From contig NZ_JAFLND010000001.1 of the NCBI RefSeq assembly GCF_017313105.1, positions 1,240,001 to 1,304,000 on the forward strand: a DNA stretch of 64,000 nt. The letters are read 5' to 3'. Under the pieces are notes generated by a model. The model saw only the letters and a list, made by a program, of their open reading frames with translations. It did no database searches and was not told the DNA's origin. Made by a program: the position numbers and the translations under genes. Below are positions 9,702-18,730 of this stretch, one piece after another. How positions within the stretch are numbered: position 1 is the stretch's first letter; every line of letters begins with the position of its first letter. The stretch is from [Muricauda] lutisoli (nom. illeg.). GTDB lineage: Bacteria > Bacteroidota > Bacteroidia > Flavobacteriales > Flavobacteriaceae.

Positions 9702-9787
9702 TAATAGAACTTGTATGTCAATAGGTATTTTATCGATGTTTTGTGCTTTTCATGGAGTTTCCAAGTAATACAAAACCTCTAAAATTG

Positions 9788-9822
9788 AAAAAGGCCCTGC
9801 TTTTTACAAACAAGACCCTTTT
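9788..9822. terminator. Hairpin, possible terminator
   Basis: The arms at 9788-9799 and 9811-9822 pair over 12 positions, including G-U pairs when read on the minus strand, with an 11-nt loop and flanking A/T tracts. No gene ends immediately beside it, so its role is unclear. Confidence 0.4.
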
Positions 9823-9961
9823 ACGAGAACACTATATGAAAATGAAAAAATTACTTTCTGAATTATTACACTGCTAAAGTATGGCTGTTTCATCCAGTTC
9901 AGAAAATATTGTTGTGAACCATTAAAAATTTGTGGTCTTCCTCGTTAAAAAGGTTGCGCAT

Positions 9962-9990
9962 AAAAAAAGCGCCCTTGTAGAGCGCCTTTT
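9962..9990 (-). terminator. Terminator of the response regulator gene
   Basis: On the minus strand a GCGC/GCGC stem extended by A/T pairs (with one bulged G) is followed by seven T residues. It lies 23 bp after the response regulator stop codon. Confidence 0.7.
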
Positions 9991-10012
9991 ATCTTGTAGT
10001 TCTTTCTGAACA

Positions 10013-10765
10013 CTAGCTGTTCATTGATGAAAGAATGAATTCTTTGAAATCTTTGGAAATAGGGATCAAGTTATTGTTGATCATAATATCCTTGGAGTTG
10101 ATAGCGTCTATATGATCTACGTTTACTATGTACGATTTATGTGCTCTATAAAATTTGTTCTTAGGTAATTTTTCCAAATAATCTTTTAGAGGGGAACGTA
10201 CCAAAAACTTTTTATCGGCGGTATTTACTTCCAAATAAACATTGTCGGCCTTAATAAACTGAATATCACTAAATTGAATTCGGTAATATAGGTGTTGTTT
10301 TTTGACAAAAATGGAATCTTTGAGTACGGAATTGGAAGTGATTTCATCCGCGGCTTCATCCTCAGCTTTTTGAACACCCTTCTTTTCGTAATTAAAATTG
10401 GAAAGTGCAATTTCTATGGAAGTATATAAATCTTGTTGCTCAAAAGGTTTTACCAAATAACCATCTGGTTTAACCGTCTTTGCATTTTCCACCGTTGCTC
10501 TATCGGAGTTGGAGGTTACAAATATAAATGGGATGTTGTAGGTTTCACGAATATGCTTTCCAAGGTCTATACCTGTTTTGTCCGAAGCCAAAATAATGTC
10601 GATCAACACAAGGTCTACATGGTTGTTCTTCAATACATCCACAGCCTGTTCGTAAACAATCACATTGTCCACGATCTCGTAGCCGATTTCCTCCAACATG
10701 GATTGCATGTCATCTGCAATGATGACATTATCCTCTACGATTAAAATTTTTATCGGGTGTTCCAA
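10013..10765 (-). CDS. LytTR-type DNA-binding response regulator
   Basis: A 250-aa regulator. The N-terminal receiver has the acidic pair E11/D12, phospho-acceptor D56 (LVLID), T84 and K106 (VKPF). The C-terminal LytTR domain spans about 150-248 (FLVRSPLKDYLEKLP, then FYRAHKSYIVN). The start is TTG at 10765; an in-frame stop five codons upstream excludes a longer protein. A -7 box TAAATTTG is visible on the minus strand (10801-10794), so the gene can be transcribed apart from menA. It is the likely partner of the HisKA_2 kinase downstream. Confidence 0.9.
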   Translation of the reverse strand: MEHPIKILIVEDNVIIADDMQSMLEEIGYEIVDNVIVYEQAVDVLKNNHVDLVLIDIILASDKTGIDLGKHIRETYNIPFIFVTSNSDRATVENAKTVKPDGYLVKPFEQQDLYTSIEIALSNFNYEKKGVQKAEDEAADEITSNSVLKDSIFVKKQHLYYRIQFSDIQFIKADNVYLEVNTADKKFLVRSPLKDYLEKLPKNKFYRAHKSYIVNVDHIDAINSKDIMINNNLIPISKDFKEFILSSMNS

Positions 10766-10798
10766 GGTACCTAAAGTTTATTTGGTTGTATTTCAAAT

Positions 10799-11707
10799 TT
10801 ACAAAAAAATATTAACTGAAATTAAGAATAAAATCGCCAGTAGAAAGGTACTCAGCGCTACTTTTTTTAATTCCACATCCAAATCTCCGGGATTTTGGGT
10901 AAGCATCACTTTACGCAAGTGAAACAATAATGGAATAAAGGCCAACATAAAAATAGAAGGTTCCCATCCGAAGTTCTCAATCCAAAGAAATGTTGAAAAA
11001 CAAATCAGTGACATCAAAATCAAGAAAAAATGATAACGTTTCCCATTTTTAAAACCCATTTTAACGACCATGGTGATCTTACCGTATTTTTTATCGGAAA
11101 CCACGTCTCTCAAATTGTTCAAGTTCAATACGGCAACACACAAAAATCCAATGGCTACGGCAGGTAAAACAGCGCTCCAGCCCAAGGTTTTTGTATAGAG
11201 GAACATACTGCCCAATACCCCCAAAAGCCCAAAGAACAAAAACACGAACAGGTCTCCCATACCTCTGTAACCATAAGCGTTGGAACCTACGGTATATTTT
11301 ATTGCCGCCCATATACTCAACAGGCCAAGTACAAAAAACAATACGATGTAGAAGAAGTTTTCCATGCCAAAAGCCAAATAAATCAATACCAAGGCTATGG
11401 ACATACTGATGACAATGGAGATAATTATTCCTTTTTTGAGAGCGCCTCTTGTAATGGAACCACTTTGCAAGGCTCTTGCCGGACCTATTCTATCCTCATT
11501 ATCGGTCCCCTTTACCCCATCACCATAATCGTTGGCGAAATTAGAGGTGACCTGGAAACCGACCGTGGTCAGCAATGCCAAAACAAACAATGCCCAATCA
11601 AATTGATTTTCCATTACGGCCAAAGCCGTTCCTACTATGATTCCCGATAATGAGAGTGGAAGTGTACGAAGTCTAGCAGCTTGTACCCAAGCCTTTGTAT
11701 TTTCCAA
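10799..11707 (-). CDS. menA: 1,4-dihydroxy-2-naphthoate polyprenyltransferase
   Basis: An integral membrane UbiA-family prenyltransferase, 302 aa, which attaches the polyprenyl chain to DHNA. The first Asp-rich motif is NDYGDGVKGTD (N59, D60, D63, D69); the second lies near residues 195-208 (NNLRDVVSDKKYG). Eight to nine TM segments are visible. The gene ends beside the promoter of the response regulator and starts 2 bp after the stop of the SPOR-like gene, so it is probably cotranscribed with that gene. Confidence 0.92.
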   Translation of the reverse strand: MENTKAWVQAARLRTLPLSLSGIIVGTALAVMENQFDWALFVLALLTTVGFQVTSNFANDYGDGVKGTDNEDRIGPARALQSGSITRGALKKGIIISIVISMSIALVLIYLAFGMENFFYIVLFFVLGLLSIWAAIKYTVGSNAYGYRGMGDLFVFLFFGLLGVLGSMFLYTKTLGWSAVLPAVAIGFLCVAVLNLNNLRDVVSDKKYGKITMVVKMGFKNGKRYHFFLILMSLICFSTFLWIENFGWEPSIFMLAFIPLLFHLRKVMLTQNPGDLDVELKKVALSTFLLAILFLISVNIFL

Positions 11708-11709
11708 GA

Positions 11710-12309
11710 TTAATACGGATCTTCTATTTTAACTCGTTGACCGCCTTTGTAAGAAGCAACAAAAGCGTCTTCAAATCCCATTTGTACCAATTGCTTTCTA
11801 AATTTTTGTGCTTCTTCCAAGGTTTCAAAATTGCCAAGGGAATAGGCATAAAAGGGATTGGTTTTTACAAAAAGTGTATTTGTGAGTGCCTCGGAAGCCA
11901 AGGTCACGTTGTTTTCCACAAAGGATTTTACCTGTACGGAATAGATTTTTTCCTTGTTCAAGAATTCTTTGGCCAAATAAAACTCTTTCACCAAGCTCAA
12001 TTCCTCATTCTGGGATTTAAGATTGTCTATCCTGGCCTTGATCACATCCAAGCTATCAATGGATACCAGCACATTACTTTGATTTTCAAAAGATTGTTTA
12101 CTGCTAAGCCCCGCAGTAAAAGATGTAATTGCCAATGTACCTATCACAAACAAACCAACAAACCCAAGAAGAATGTTTCGTTGAAGTTTAATTTTACGAA
12201 GGTCCTTGTTCTTGTATTTTATCTGATCTAAAAGTCTTTCGTTAATGATTTGGGCCTTATCTATATCCTTATGAAGGTCCAACAAATCACTTTCTTCAAT
12301 AAAAGGCAT
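11710..12309 (-). CDS. Membrane-anchored SPOR-like domain protein
   Basis: A 199-aa protein with a cytoplasmic N-terminus of about 45 residues, a single TM helix (46-66), a coiled-coil-prone segment (about 80-115), and a C-terminal domain (120-199) with the pattern of SPOR repeats: YSVQVKSF, then YSLGNFETLEEAQKFRKQL, then VASYKGG. SPOR domains bind denuded septal peptidoglycan, so a cell-envelope role is plausible. It sits 2 bp upstream of menA; this pairing is likely transcriptional rather than functional. Confidence 0.65.
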   Translation of the reverse strand: MPFIEESDLLDLHKDIDKAQIINERLLDQIKYKNKDLRKIKLQRNILLGFVGLFVIGTLAITSFTAGLSSKQSFENQSNVLVSIDSLDVIKARIDNLKSQNEELSLVKEFYLAKEFLNKEKIYSVQVKSFVENNVTLASEALTNTLFVKTNPFYAYSLGNFETLEEAQKFRKQLVQMGFEDAFVASYKGGQRVKIEDPY

Positions 12310-12462
12310 ATTGTGAAGAGGTTTGAATTAAATGTTATGCTTCTAAAAACATAGCAACCAATAAGTTAATCTGAATCCTTACAAAAATAGAGTTTTTGTA
12401 GAAAGAAAAAAACTTTACGACTGTAAAGCTTTAAAGAATCTAACCTCAATGATCATAAAAGA

Positions 12463-13293
12463 TTACAGCATATGGATACCATCGTCCTGAATATTGATTT
12501 TTCGTTGTCGATATAAGATGCCTACGCCCTTTTTAAAAGCCTTTTTGCTCAAGTGTAGGGCTTTCTTTATGTCCTCTGGTGATGACTTGTCGTGCAGTGG
12601 TAAAAACCCTCCGTTTTCTACGAGTTTGTCCAAAATCATTTTGGCTGTTGGCTCCAACATTTTGGCCCCAATCGGTTGTAAGGAGATATCCAGTTTTTTA
12701 TCCTCCCTAATATTTTTGATAAATCCTCTTAAACGGTCGCCAACCTTGACCGGCTTAAAAATATCACTATCAAAAATGAGTCCTTTATGACGGTCGTCCA
12801 CAATGACTTCCCAACCTAAGGGAGTTTTTCTATGCACCAAAACATCAACAGGATCATTCTGTTCATATGCTACATTCTCATTGGATAAAAACTTATCTAC
12901 CCTACTCGACCCCGTCAAACGCATACTCTCCTCGTCCATATAACAATGTACAATGTACTTGTTGCCTTCCTCCATTCGTTGCGATTGTTCCCTAAAGGGA
13001 ACAAGCAAGTGTTTTTCTAGACCCCAGTCCATAAAAGCTCCATAGGCACCCACTTCTAGCACTTCCAAACAGGCAAACCCATTACGGATGATCTTCGGTT
13101 TTAAAGTGGTGGATATAGGACGTTCGGCATTGTCCAAATAACAGAAAACTTCCATTTCTTGGTCAATCTCAAAATCTTCCGGCACATATTTGTTGGGCAA
13201 AAGAATCTCCGTGCCCTCATCATCACCTAAAAAAAGTCCTATACTAGTGCTCCTGAGCACTTTAAGGGTATTGTAGTTTCCCAATTCTATCAT
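12463..13293 (-). CDS. S1 RNA-binding domain protein of the CvfB/YitL family
   Basis: A 276-aa cytosolic protein made of successive S1-like OB folds (about 1-60, 65-130 and 140-215) and a C-terminal winged-helix-like region (LHLSKKAFKKGVGILYRQRKI). This layout matches CvfB, an RNA-binding regulator of virulence genes in Gram-positive bacteria that is widespread in Bacteroidota. In this lineage its RNA target is unknown. It stands alone, with short gaps on both sides. Confidence 0.8.
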   Translation of the reverse strand: MIELGNYNTLKVLRSTSIGLFLGDDEGTEILLPNKYVPEDFEIDQEMEVFCYLDNAERPISTTLKPKIIRNGFACLEVLEVGAYGAFMDWGLEKHLLVPFREQSQRMEEGNKYIVHCYMDEESMRLTGSSRVDKFLSNENVAYEQNDPVDVLVHRKTPLGWEVIVDDRHKGLIFDSDIFKPVKVGDRLRGFIKNIREDKKLDISLQPIGAKMLEPTAKMILDKLVENGGFLPLHDKSSPEDIKKALHLSKKAFKKGVGILYRQRKINIQDDGIHML

Positions 13294-13328
13294 ACGGTAA
13301 AGGTAGCTGTAAATTATGGGGATAAAAA

Positions 13329-13356
13329 AAGCTGCCCTTATTTGGACAGCTTCTTT
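13329..13356 (-). terminator. Terminator after the DUF2853 gene
   Basis: On the minus strand, AAGCTGTCC and GGGCAGCTT form a stem with one mismatch and a six-base loop, followed by a run of T. It lies 16 bp beyond the DUF2853 stop codon. Confidence 0.75.
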
Positions 13357-13371
13357 ACATTGGTCGTAATC

Positions 13372-13713
13372 TTAGTTATAAACCGATTCCTTTCCAAAGT
13401 GCTTTGTCAACATGTAGTAAATGACAGCACGGTGTTTATTCTTTTCCGATTTTCCGTACGCATCTATAACGCTATTAATGGACTCCATCAAAGCTGGTGT
13501 TTCTGCCAATCCCAGTTTTTTGATCAAAAAATTGTTCTTTACCGTTTCCAATTCCTTTTCATCGGACCCGGAAACTTTGGAAGCATCCAAATTATAAATG
13601 GCGGGCCCCAAGCCTATGGCTACTTTTGTAAGCAAATCCATGTCTGGAGTTTGTCCGAATTTAGTTTTGATGTCCTCTGCGTACTTTTCTATCAGTTCGT
13701 CTCTTTTGCTCAT
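13372..13713 (-). CDS. DUF2853 family protein
   Basis: A small cytosolic all-helical protein, 113 aa, recognised from MSKRDELIEKYAEDIK, the GLGPAIYNLDASKVSGSD segment and the C-terminal YYMLTKHFGKE. The family is widespread in Bacteroidota and some Proteobacteria, with no assigned function. It is the last gene of the menF-menD side of the locus (36 bp after menD) and is followed by its own terminator. Confidence 0.85.
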   Translation of the reverse strand: MSKRDELIEKYAEDIKTKFGQTPDMDLLTKVAIGLGPAIYNLDASKVSGSDEKELETVKNNFLIKKLGLAETPALMESINSVIDAYGKSEKNKHRAVIYYMLTKHFGKESVYN

Positions 13714-13749
13714 AATGTGTTAGTGTTCTTGTTGAATTTATAGCTAGGC

Positions 13750-15492
13750 CTAAGATATGAAATCGAAATACCCAAGCAAAATTTTATTGTTCAAAACCCT
13801 TGGTGTGGCGACTTCCAGGATTTTTGGTTTTTTGGATGCTGAATAAAATCCTTTCAATACATCTTCCAATTCGGCTTCATCATCTGCTGTGATATGCTCA
13901 AAACCATACATGTCTGCCAAATGTTTTGCCGAGAGCTCATGACTCGTCTCAAAAAAGGTCTCAAATTCTTCAGTATCCTCCTTGCCGGGCAAAATTCTAA
14001 AAATACCTCCCCCGGAATTATTGATGAGCACAATCCTGAAATCTCTGCGCATATATTTGTTCCACAAGGCATTGCTGTCATAAAAAAAGCTTAGGTCTCC
14101 CGTAAGCAAAAGTGTGGGTTCCTCGCTATGAATGGAACTGCCCACAGCTGTTGATGTAGAACCATCAATGCCGCTTGTGCCACGGTTACAAAATACTTGT
14201 AGTGATTGGTCCATTGTGAAAAGCTGAGCGTACCTAACCGTGGAACTATTGGCCAAGTGCACCTGATACCCTTTGGGTATATTTTTAATGATACGTTCAA
14301 AAGCGATGAAATCCGAAAATGGGATTTCTTGTAGATAGGCCTTGCGCTTTAACTCGTATTTTTCCTTTTTATCTTCCCAAAATGCCTTGTAATCACTGTT
14401 AGCATCAATTTCTTCAGAAACGATTTCCTTGAAAAAACGATTGGGGCTTGTTCTGATGTGTTTTGTTAAACAATAAAAAGTATCGTTGGCCTTCTTAGCA
14501 TCGATATGCCAATGCTTTTCGGGCTTGTACTCCCGTAAAAAGGCTTTTATCTTTTTGGACACGATCAATCCCCCAAAGGTTACCAAAAGCTCAGGTTGCA
14601 ATGCCTTGAACAGCTTTTCCCTTTGTTTGGATTTTTCAATCGGAGCGATAATGCTATCTATACTCTCAAAAAATTCCGGATGATGCAGGTTCGATGTCGT
14701 TTCTGTAAATAGTACCGTGTTAGGATCGTTGGCCAAAATCTCCAAGACCTCTTCATCAATGGCATTGGGGTGATCAACACCCACCAAGACCATTTTTCGG
14801 GAACTGCTCCTCCAAATCTCTGACAATTCGTCCCAATTTTCTTCAATTGAAGTATCTGCAGCTGCAGGGGCTTCCAGATTTTGAATTTTGACGGTGGGCT
14901 CCTCTACCCTTCCATACAAGGGTTCTTCAAAAGGAATGTTGATATGAACGGGATATTTTTCATTAAAAGCAACTGCAAGTGCCCTGACGATTTGCTTTTC
15001 GTTATGCTCCTGTACATCGGCTTGACCTTCCTCCAACAAAGACCCACCAAATTTTGAGATGGTTTTTGCAGCGTGGGACACGTCCTGTTTCAAATTAGCG
15101 GAATATCCAATATGTTTCTCCAGTACATTTTCTTGTCTTATGGTCTGCCCATCACCAATATCTATGCGATAACTAGGTCTGTCCGCAGATACTACAATCA
15201 ATGGAATATCGCTATAATAGGCCTCGGCCACGGCTGGATAGAAATTGAGCATAGCACTACCAGAGGAACAGAGCACAGCCACAGGTTCCCTTAAGTGTTG
15301 CGCCATGCCCATGGCAAAAAAAGCGGCACAGCGTTCATCCACAATACTGAAACAGTTAAAAAATGGGTTTTTGGTAAAACTTATGGTCAATGGGGCATTT
15401 CTGGACCCTGGAGAGATAACTATATTTTTAACACCCCTTGATTTAAAGTACAAAACCAGGGTTTGTGCAGCGGGTATATCTGAGTACATCAT
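13750..15492 (-). CDS. menD: SEPHCHC synthase
   Basis: A 580-aa thiamine diphosphate enzyme that joins isochorismate and 2-oxoglutarate. The N-terminal pyrimidine-binding domain has GSRNAPLT and an early catalytic Glu region (VDERCAAFFAMGMA). The C-terminal domain has the diphosphate-binding signature GDLSFFYDSNALWN, then NNSGGGIFRILPG. The gene follows menF by 55 bp on the same strand, so the enzyme acts directly after its operon partner. Either of two consecutive ATG codons (15492 or 15489) can be the start. Confidence 0.93.
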   Translation of the reverse strand: MMYSDIPAAQTLVLYFKSRGVKNIVISPGSRNAPLTISFTKNPFFNCFSIVDERCAAFFAMGMAQHLREPVAVLCSSGSAMLNFYPAVAEAYYSDIPLIVVSADRPSYRIDIGDGQTIRQENVLEKHIGYSANLKQDVSHAAKTISKFGGSLLEEGQADVQEHNEKQIVRALAVAFNEKYPVHINIPFEEPLYGRVEEPTVKIQNLEAPAAADTSIEENWDELSEIWRSSSRKMVLVGVDHPNAIDEEVLEILANDPNTVLFTETTSNLHHPEFFESIDSIIAPIEKSKQREKLFKALQPELLVTFGGLIVSKKIKAFLREYKPEKHWHIDAKKANDTFYCLTKHIRTSPNRFFKEIVSEEIDANSDYKAFWEDKKEKYELKRKAYLQEIPFSDFIAFERIIKNIPKGYQVHLANSSTVRYAQLFTMDQSLQVFCNRGTSGIDGSTSTAVGSSIHSEEPTLLLTGDLSFFYDSNALWNKYMRRDFRIVLINNSGGGIFRILPGKEDTEEFETFFETSHELSAKHLADMYGFEHITADDEAELEDVLKGFYSASKKPKILEVATPRVLNNKILLGYFDFIS

Positions 15493-15547
15493 GGACTACA
15501 AAAATACATCATCTGGATGGTAAAAAACCAAAATAACGAACATCAAT

Positions 15548-16609
15548 TTAGAGTATGCCCAACATCGTCTTGCTCTTGTTTTGGGTCTCGACCCACTCAC
15601 TTTCCGGGTCGGATGCCTCGGTAATTCCACCACCGACAAAAACGAAAGCTTTATCATTATCCAGTTGCATACACCTTAGGTTGACGAACAAGGACAACTC
15701 TCCTTGGCCCTTTAAATTCAATTCACCCAAAAAACCAGTGTAGAACGTTCTTTGGTAATTTTCGTTGGCCTGAATAAACCGTGCTGCCTCATCCGTTGGT
15801 ATACCGCATACTGCCGGGGTTGGGTGCAAGGCCCTGATTACTTCGCTAACTTTCAGGTTAGGCAACATGTTTCCACGTACTTCCGAACGTAGGTGCCATA
15901 GATTTCCTGCCTTTACAGATTCAGCATCATCTATTTCCAAGCGTTCCATAGTATGGGCCAATTTATCACCAATGTACTCGGACACCATTTGTTGTTCCTC
16001 GATTTCCTTACTGCCCCAGTTGGGTTTTTCATTCGCTACATATGGCAAGGTGGCGGCCAAGGACATAGTCAGCAGTTTTTTGTCCTTCACTTTCATCAAG
16101 GTTTCTGGAGTTGCCCCGCACCATGTCCCGACCTTGGGGTGATGAAAAAGATATCCAAAAGCGGTTGGATAGGTATTCAAGAGGGTTTTGAAGATTTTAA
16201 TGGGCGACTTTGAAATGGGCACCTCAATTTTTCTTGAGAGCACTACTTTTTGAAGCCTTCCCTTTTCAATTTCCTTAATGCCGCTCCTCACCAAATCAAT
16301 ATGTGCTTCTTTCCCTGACTCATCCAGCGAAATAGCAGGAGTGGCCTGCAAGTTTTCGGCCCTTACAGTTCCCTCCCATACCTCATCAGGTTGAATAAGG
16401 ATTACATTGTTTTCAGAATCAAATGGTGCAAAAATAAAGCCTTTCTCGGTGAAGTCTTTGGAATGATGGAGTGCGCTATTTGATTGAAAAACACCGAAAA
16501 TTTCTTTTTCATCCGGCTTTCTATATAAAACAAAGGGCAACCCTTTTTTCAGATGGGCCTCTGCCCTATCCCATATTTCCTGAAGGTCTTTAGTTTTTGG
16601 GTAACGCAA
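15548..16609 (-). CDS. menF: Isochorismate synthase
   Basis: A chorismate-binding enzyme of 353 aa that converts chorismate to isochorismate, the first committed menaquinone step. Conserved features are the base-containing RLQKVVLSR, GATPETLMKV, LWHLRSEVRG and HPTPAVCGIPTDEA. It is shorter than E. coli MenF at the N-terminus, as in other Bacteroidota. Its start overlaps the end of the thioesterase gene by 20 bp. The surrounding men genes favour a menaquinone rather than a siderophore (EntC/DhbC) role. Confidence 0.9.
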   Translation of the reverse strand: MRYPKTKDLQEIWDRAEAHLKKGLPFVLYRKPDEKEIFGVFQSNSALHHSKDFTEKGFIFAPFDSENNVILIQPDEVWEGTVRAENLQATPAISLDESGKEAHIDLVRSGIKEIEKGRLQKVVLSRKIEVPISKSPIKIFKTLLNTYPTAFGYLFHHPKVGTWCGATPETLMKVKDKKLLTMSLAATLPYVANEKPNWGSKEIEEQQMVSEYIGDKLAHTMERLEIDDAESVKAGNLWHLRSEVRGNMLPNLKVSEVIRALHPTPAVCGIPTDEAARFIQANENYQRTFYTGFLGELNLKGQGELSLFVNLRCMQLDNDKAFVFVGGGITEASDPESEWVETQNKSKTMLGIL

Positions 16610-17012
16610 TGGTGGTAAGTTTACAGTTGGAAATCAAGCGGTCCTCCTCATCGGTGATTTTTATCTCCCACAATTGGGTGGTTCGGCCTTTGTGCAGAAT
16701 AGAAGCCTTTGCATAAACAAAACCTTCCTTTATGGAGCGAACATGGTTTGCTGCAATCTCGATCCCACGTACAAAAAACTTTTGTCCGTCCAAGAAAATG
16801 TAGGATGCCGCACTCCCTACACTTTCTGCAAGGGCTACGGATGCACCACCGTGCAGAACACCATCTGGTTGGTGAACTCTTGGGGTCACAGGCATTTTGG
16901 CCAAGAGAAAATTTTCGCCTACATCAATATAAGTAATGTCCAATGTTTCCATTAATGTGTCCTTGCAAATTGCGTTGCAAACGGACAGAATCTTCTCTTT
17001 ATGTTCGTTCAT
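16590..17012 (-). CDS. PaaI/MenI-like hotdog thioesterase
   Basis: A 140-aa single hotdog domain. The active-site region is intact (VHQPDGVLHGGASVALAE, with the helix Glu after HGG). The ATG at 17012 begins the conserved domain; a longer reading would overlap the divergent esterase promoter and start. Since it heads the menF-menD unit, it is a good candidate for DHNA-CoA thioesterase (MenI), which releases DHNA before MenA acts. Close PaaI relatives hydrolyse other aryl-CoAs, so the pathway assignment is contextual. Confidence 0.82.
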   Translation of the reverse strand: MNEHKEKILSVCNAICKDTLMETLDITYIDVGENFLLAKMPVTPRVHQPDGVLHGGASVALAESVGSAASYIFLDGQKFFVRGIEIAANHVRSIKEGFVYAKASILHKGRTTQLWEIKITDEEDRLISNCKLTTIALPKN

Positions 17013-17073
17013 CCTTCTATTTTTTGTAAAATTACACAAAGCTTTGCCAATATCTAAATCAGCGATTTTAAAC

Positions 17074-17721
17074 ATGTCCAACATAGAGAAGACTGTTACT
17101 TACATTACTGAAAATACGTACCTGACCCAGAACCAATTAACCTCCAAAACCAAAAATGTCTGGCTGGTTTTTCATGGCATAGGTTATTTGAGCCGTTACT
17201 TTGTTAAGTATTTTAAAGGTCTCGATGCAGAAGAAAACTACATTATTGTTCCACAGGCCCCATCAAAGTATTATTTAAAGAATGAATACAAATACGTTGG
17301 TGCCAGTTGGCTCACTAAGGAAAATACGGCGACCGAAGTAAAAAATGTACTCAACTATATTGATGCGGTACTCGAATCTGAGGAAACCCCGGAAAATGTA
17401 AACCTTATGCTCTTTGGGTTTTCGCAAGGTGTTTCGGTGGCTACTCGATGGTTGGCCAGCAAAAAGGCGAAGTGTAAATTGGTTGTGCTCTATGCCGGCG
17501 GTATTCCGAATGAATTGACGGCGGAAGATTTTAAATTTTTGGATTTTGATGCTACCGCGATAAAAATAATCTACGGGGACCAAGACGAATTTTTGACTCC
17601 AGACCGACTCAAAGGAGAAAAAAATAAAATTGATATGCTATTTCAAGGCAACGCGGAAACCATCACTTTTAAAGGTGGGCACGAAGTGAAACCAGAAATT
17701 ATTGAGAGGCTGATCAAATAA
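17074..17721 (+). CDS. Alpha/beta hydrolase, carboxylesterase/phospholipase type
   Basis: A 215-aa cytosolic alpha/beta hydrolase. The nucleophile elbow is GFSQG, the acid lies in YGDQDEF and the His in GGHEV, the arrangement of the Abhydrolase_2 carboxylesterase group. The ATG at 17074 begins the domain; an in-frame extension to 16936 reads through the thioesterase region and is rejected. It is divergent from the MenI-like gene with 61 bp between starts. MenH is also an alpha/beta hydrolase, but the short GFSQG type is not typical for it. Confidence 0.82.
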   Translation: MSNIEKTVTYITENTYLTQNQLTSKTKNVWLVFHGIGYLSRYFVKYFKGLDAEENYIIVPQAPSKYYLKNEYKYVGASWLTKENTATEVKNVLNYIDAVLESEETPENVNLMLFGFSQGVSVATRWLASKKAKCKLVVLYAGGIPNELTAEDFKFLDFDATAIKIIYGDQDEFLTPDRLKGEKNKIDMLFQGNAETITFKGGHEVKPEIIERLIK

Positions 17722-17723
17722 GG

Positions 17724-18653
17724 TCAATTATTGGGCTCCTCCTCGGGTGTTTCCTCTTCGTAATATTCAATGGTTCTTGTGGTGTATGTGTTACCTGGAG
17801 TTATAATCTGTTTTACCCAATTGCTCGGTGTGTGGTTATCGAACTGAAAAATATATTTATCCGTAGATTCGGTGTTTATCGTTTTTTTAACCATTCTGCT
17901 CAACTTGCCATCGGTGTAATGGTAGAATCGCTTTTTCTGCGAAACAAATTCTTTTTCAGCTACATCGTATAGAAAATCCTCGCTGGTTTCCAACTTGCCA
18001 TCGGCATTAAAAACTTCTTCCAATGCAGTGTTGGGCTCTCCATCAATATATTCTTTGGTCAGTACAACCTCTTTGGTGCCATTGGGTCCCTTTTTGGTTG
18101 ATGTTCTTTCGGATTTTTGTAGAATACCATTGGTAAAAGTGCTTACCGTAAATTCGTTTTTTAATTGGGAATATTCAAAAGTGGTTTCGTCTACCCCCTC
18201 TCCGTTAGAAGTAATTATTTTCACCAATCTCTCCTCATCATCATAATGGTATTGTTGTTGTTCCAAGAACTGTTTATCGTAGGAGATGATTTTTTCGATA
18301 ACCTTCCTGTTCGGAACAGTGTCTATCTCATAAAAATTGGCCATGGACGTGGATTCATCCAAAGTGTTTCCCTTATAACTCTCCATACGTTTTTCCAACA
18401 GTTCCCCATTGGCATCATACTTGTAATAGGTGATATCCTGATCGGTATCGTTATATTGGGTCACGGTTTTGGTAAGGACGCCTTCCCTGTCAAATTCAAA
18501 CAATTCCTTTCCATAATCGGTGGTCACCAGGCAGGATTTCACCTTTCCCTTAAGATCAAAGTCTTCTATCGTGAAGATTTGTACTTCTTGCGACCAGGTT
18601 CCAACGATATGGAAGAATGAAAAAAGTAGTAAAGTGGTATAGTGTTTTTTCAT
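17724..18653 (-). CDS. Secreted protein with YD/RHS-like repeat strands
   Basis: A 309-aa exported protein (signal peptide 1-21, ending GTWSQ). The mature part is a string of beta-strand pairs of the type YKYDANGELLEKRMESY and YHYDDEERLVKII, reminiscent of RHS/YD repeats, and the C-terminus is acidic (EEETPEEEPNN). There is no catalytic motif and no toxin-like C-terminal domain. The stop codon is 3 bp from that of the convergent esterase gene. Function unknown. Confidence 0.7.
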   Translation of the reverse strand: MKKHYTTLLLFSFFHIVGTWSQEVQIFTIEDFDLKGKVKSCLVTTDYGKELFEFDREGVLTKTVTQYNDTDQDITYYKYDANGELLEKRMESYKGNTLDESTSMANFYEIDTVPNRKVIEKIISYDKQFLEQQQYHYDDEERLVKIITSNGEGVDETTFEYSQLKNEFTVSTFTNGILQKSERTSTKKGPNGTKEVVLTKEYIDGEPNTALEEVFNADGKLETSEDFLYDVAEKEFVSQKKRFYHYTDGKLSRMVKKTINTESTDKYIFQFDNHTPSNWVKQIITPGNTYTTRTIEYYEEETPEEEPNN

Positions 18654-18730
18654 GCTGTAAAATTAGTCGTTAAAAACGCAACTGAAAAATCTAAACAGCA
18701 TATATCCTGCCATATTCGACAAGAAGTCAC

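Larger units (their letters stand above)
9476..10012. other. 537-bp gap between histidine kinase and response regulator
   Basis: No convincing gene is seen. The gap holds a minus-strand terminator just after the response regulator, a second hairpin at 9788-9822, and direct repeats TGTTGTGAAA (9671-9680, 9692-9701) with a near copy at 9910-9919. A 13-codon plus-strand frame starting near 9837 is too short to call. Confidence 0.6.

Noticed and set aside
9829-9880. Possible 13-codon plus-strand peptide with two MK starts
   Set aside because: Too short, no downstream gene for it to regulate on that strand, and no conservation evidence available.
17074-17721. Esterase next to menI-menF-menD as the missing MenH
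   Set aside because: It has a GFSQG carboxylesterase-type nucleophile elbow and short length, and it is divergent from the men operon. Without a search the MenH reading is not supportable.
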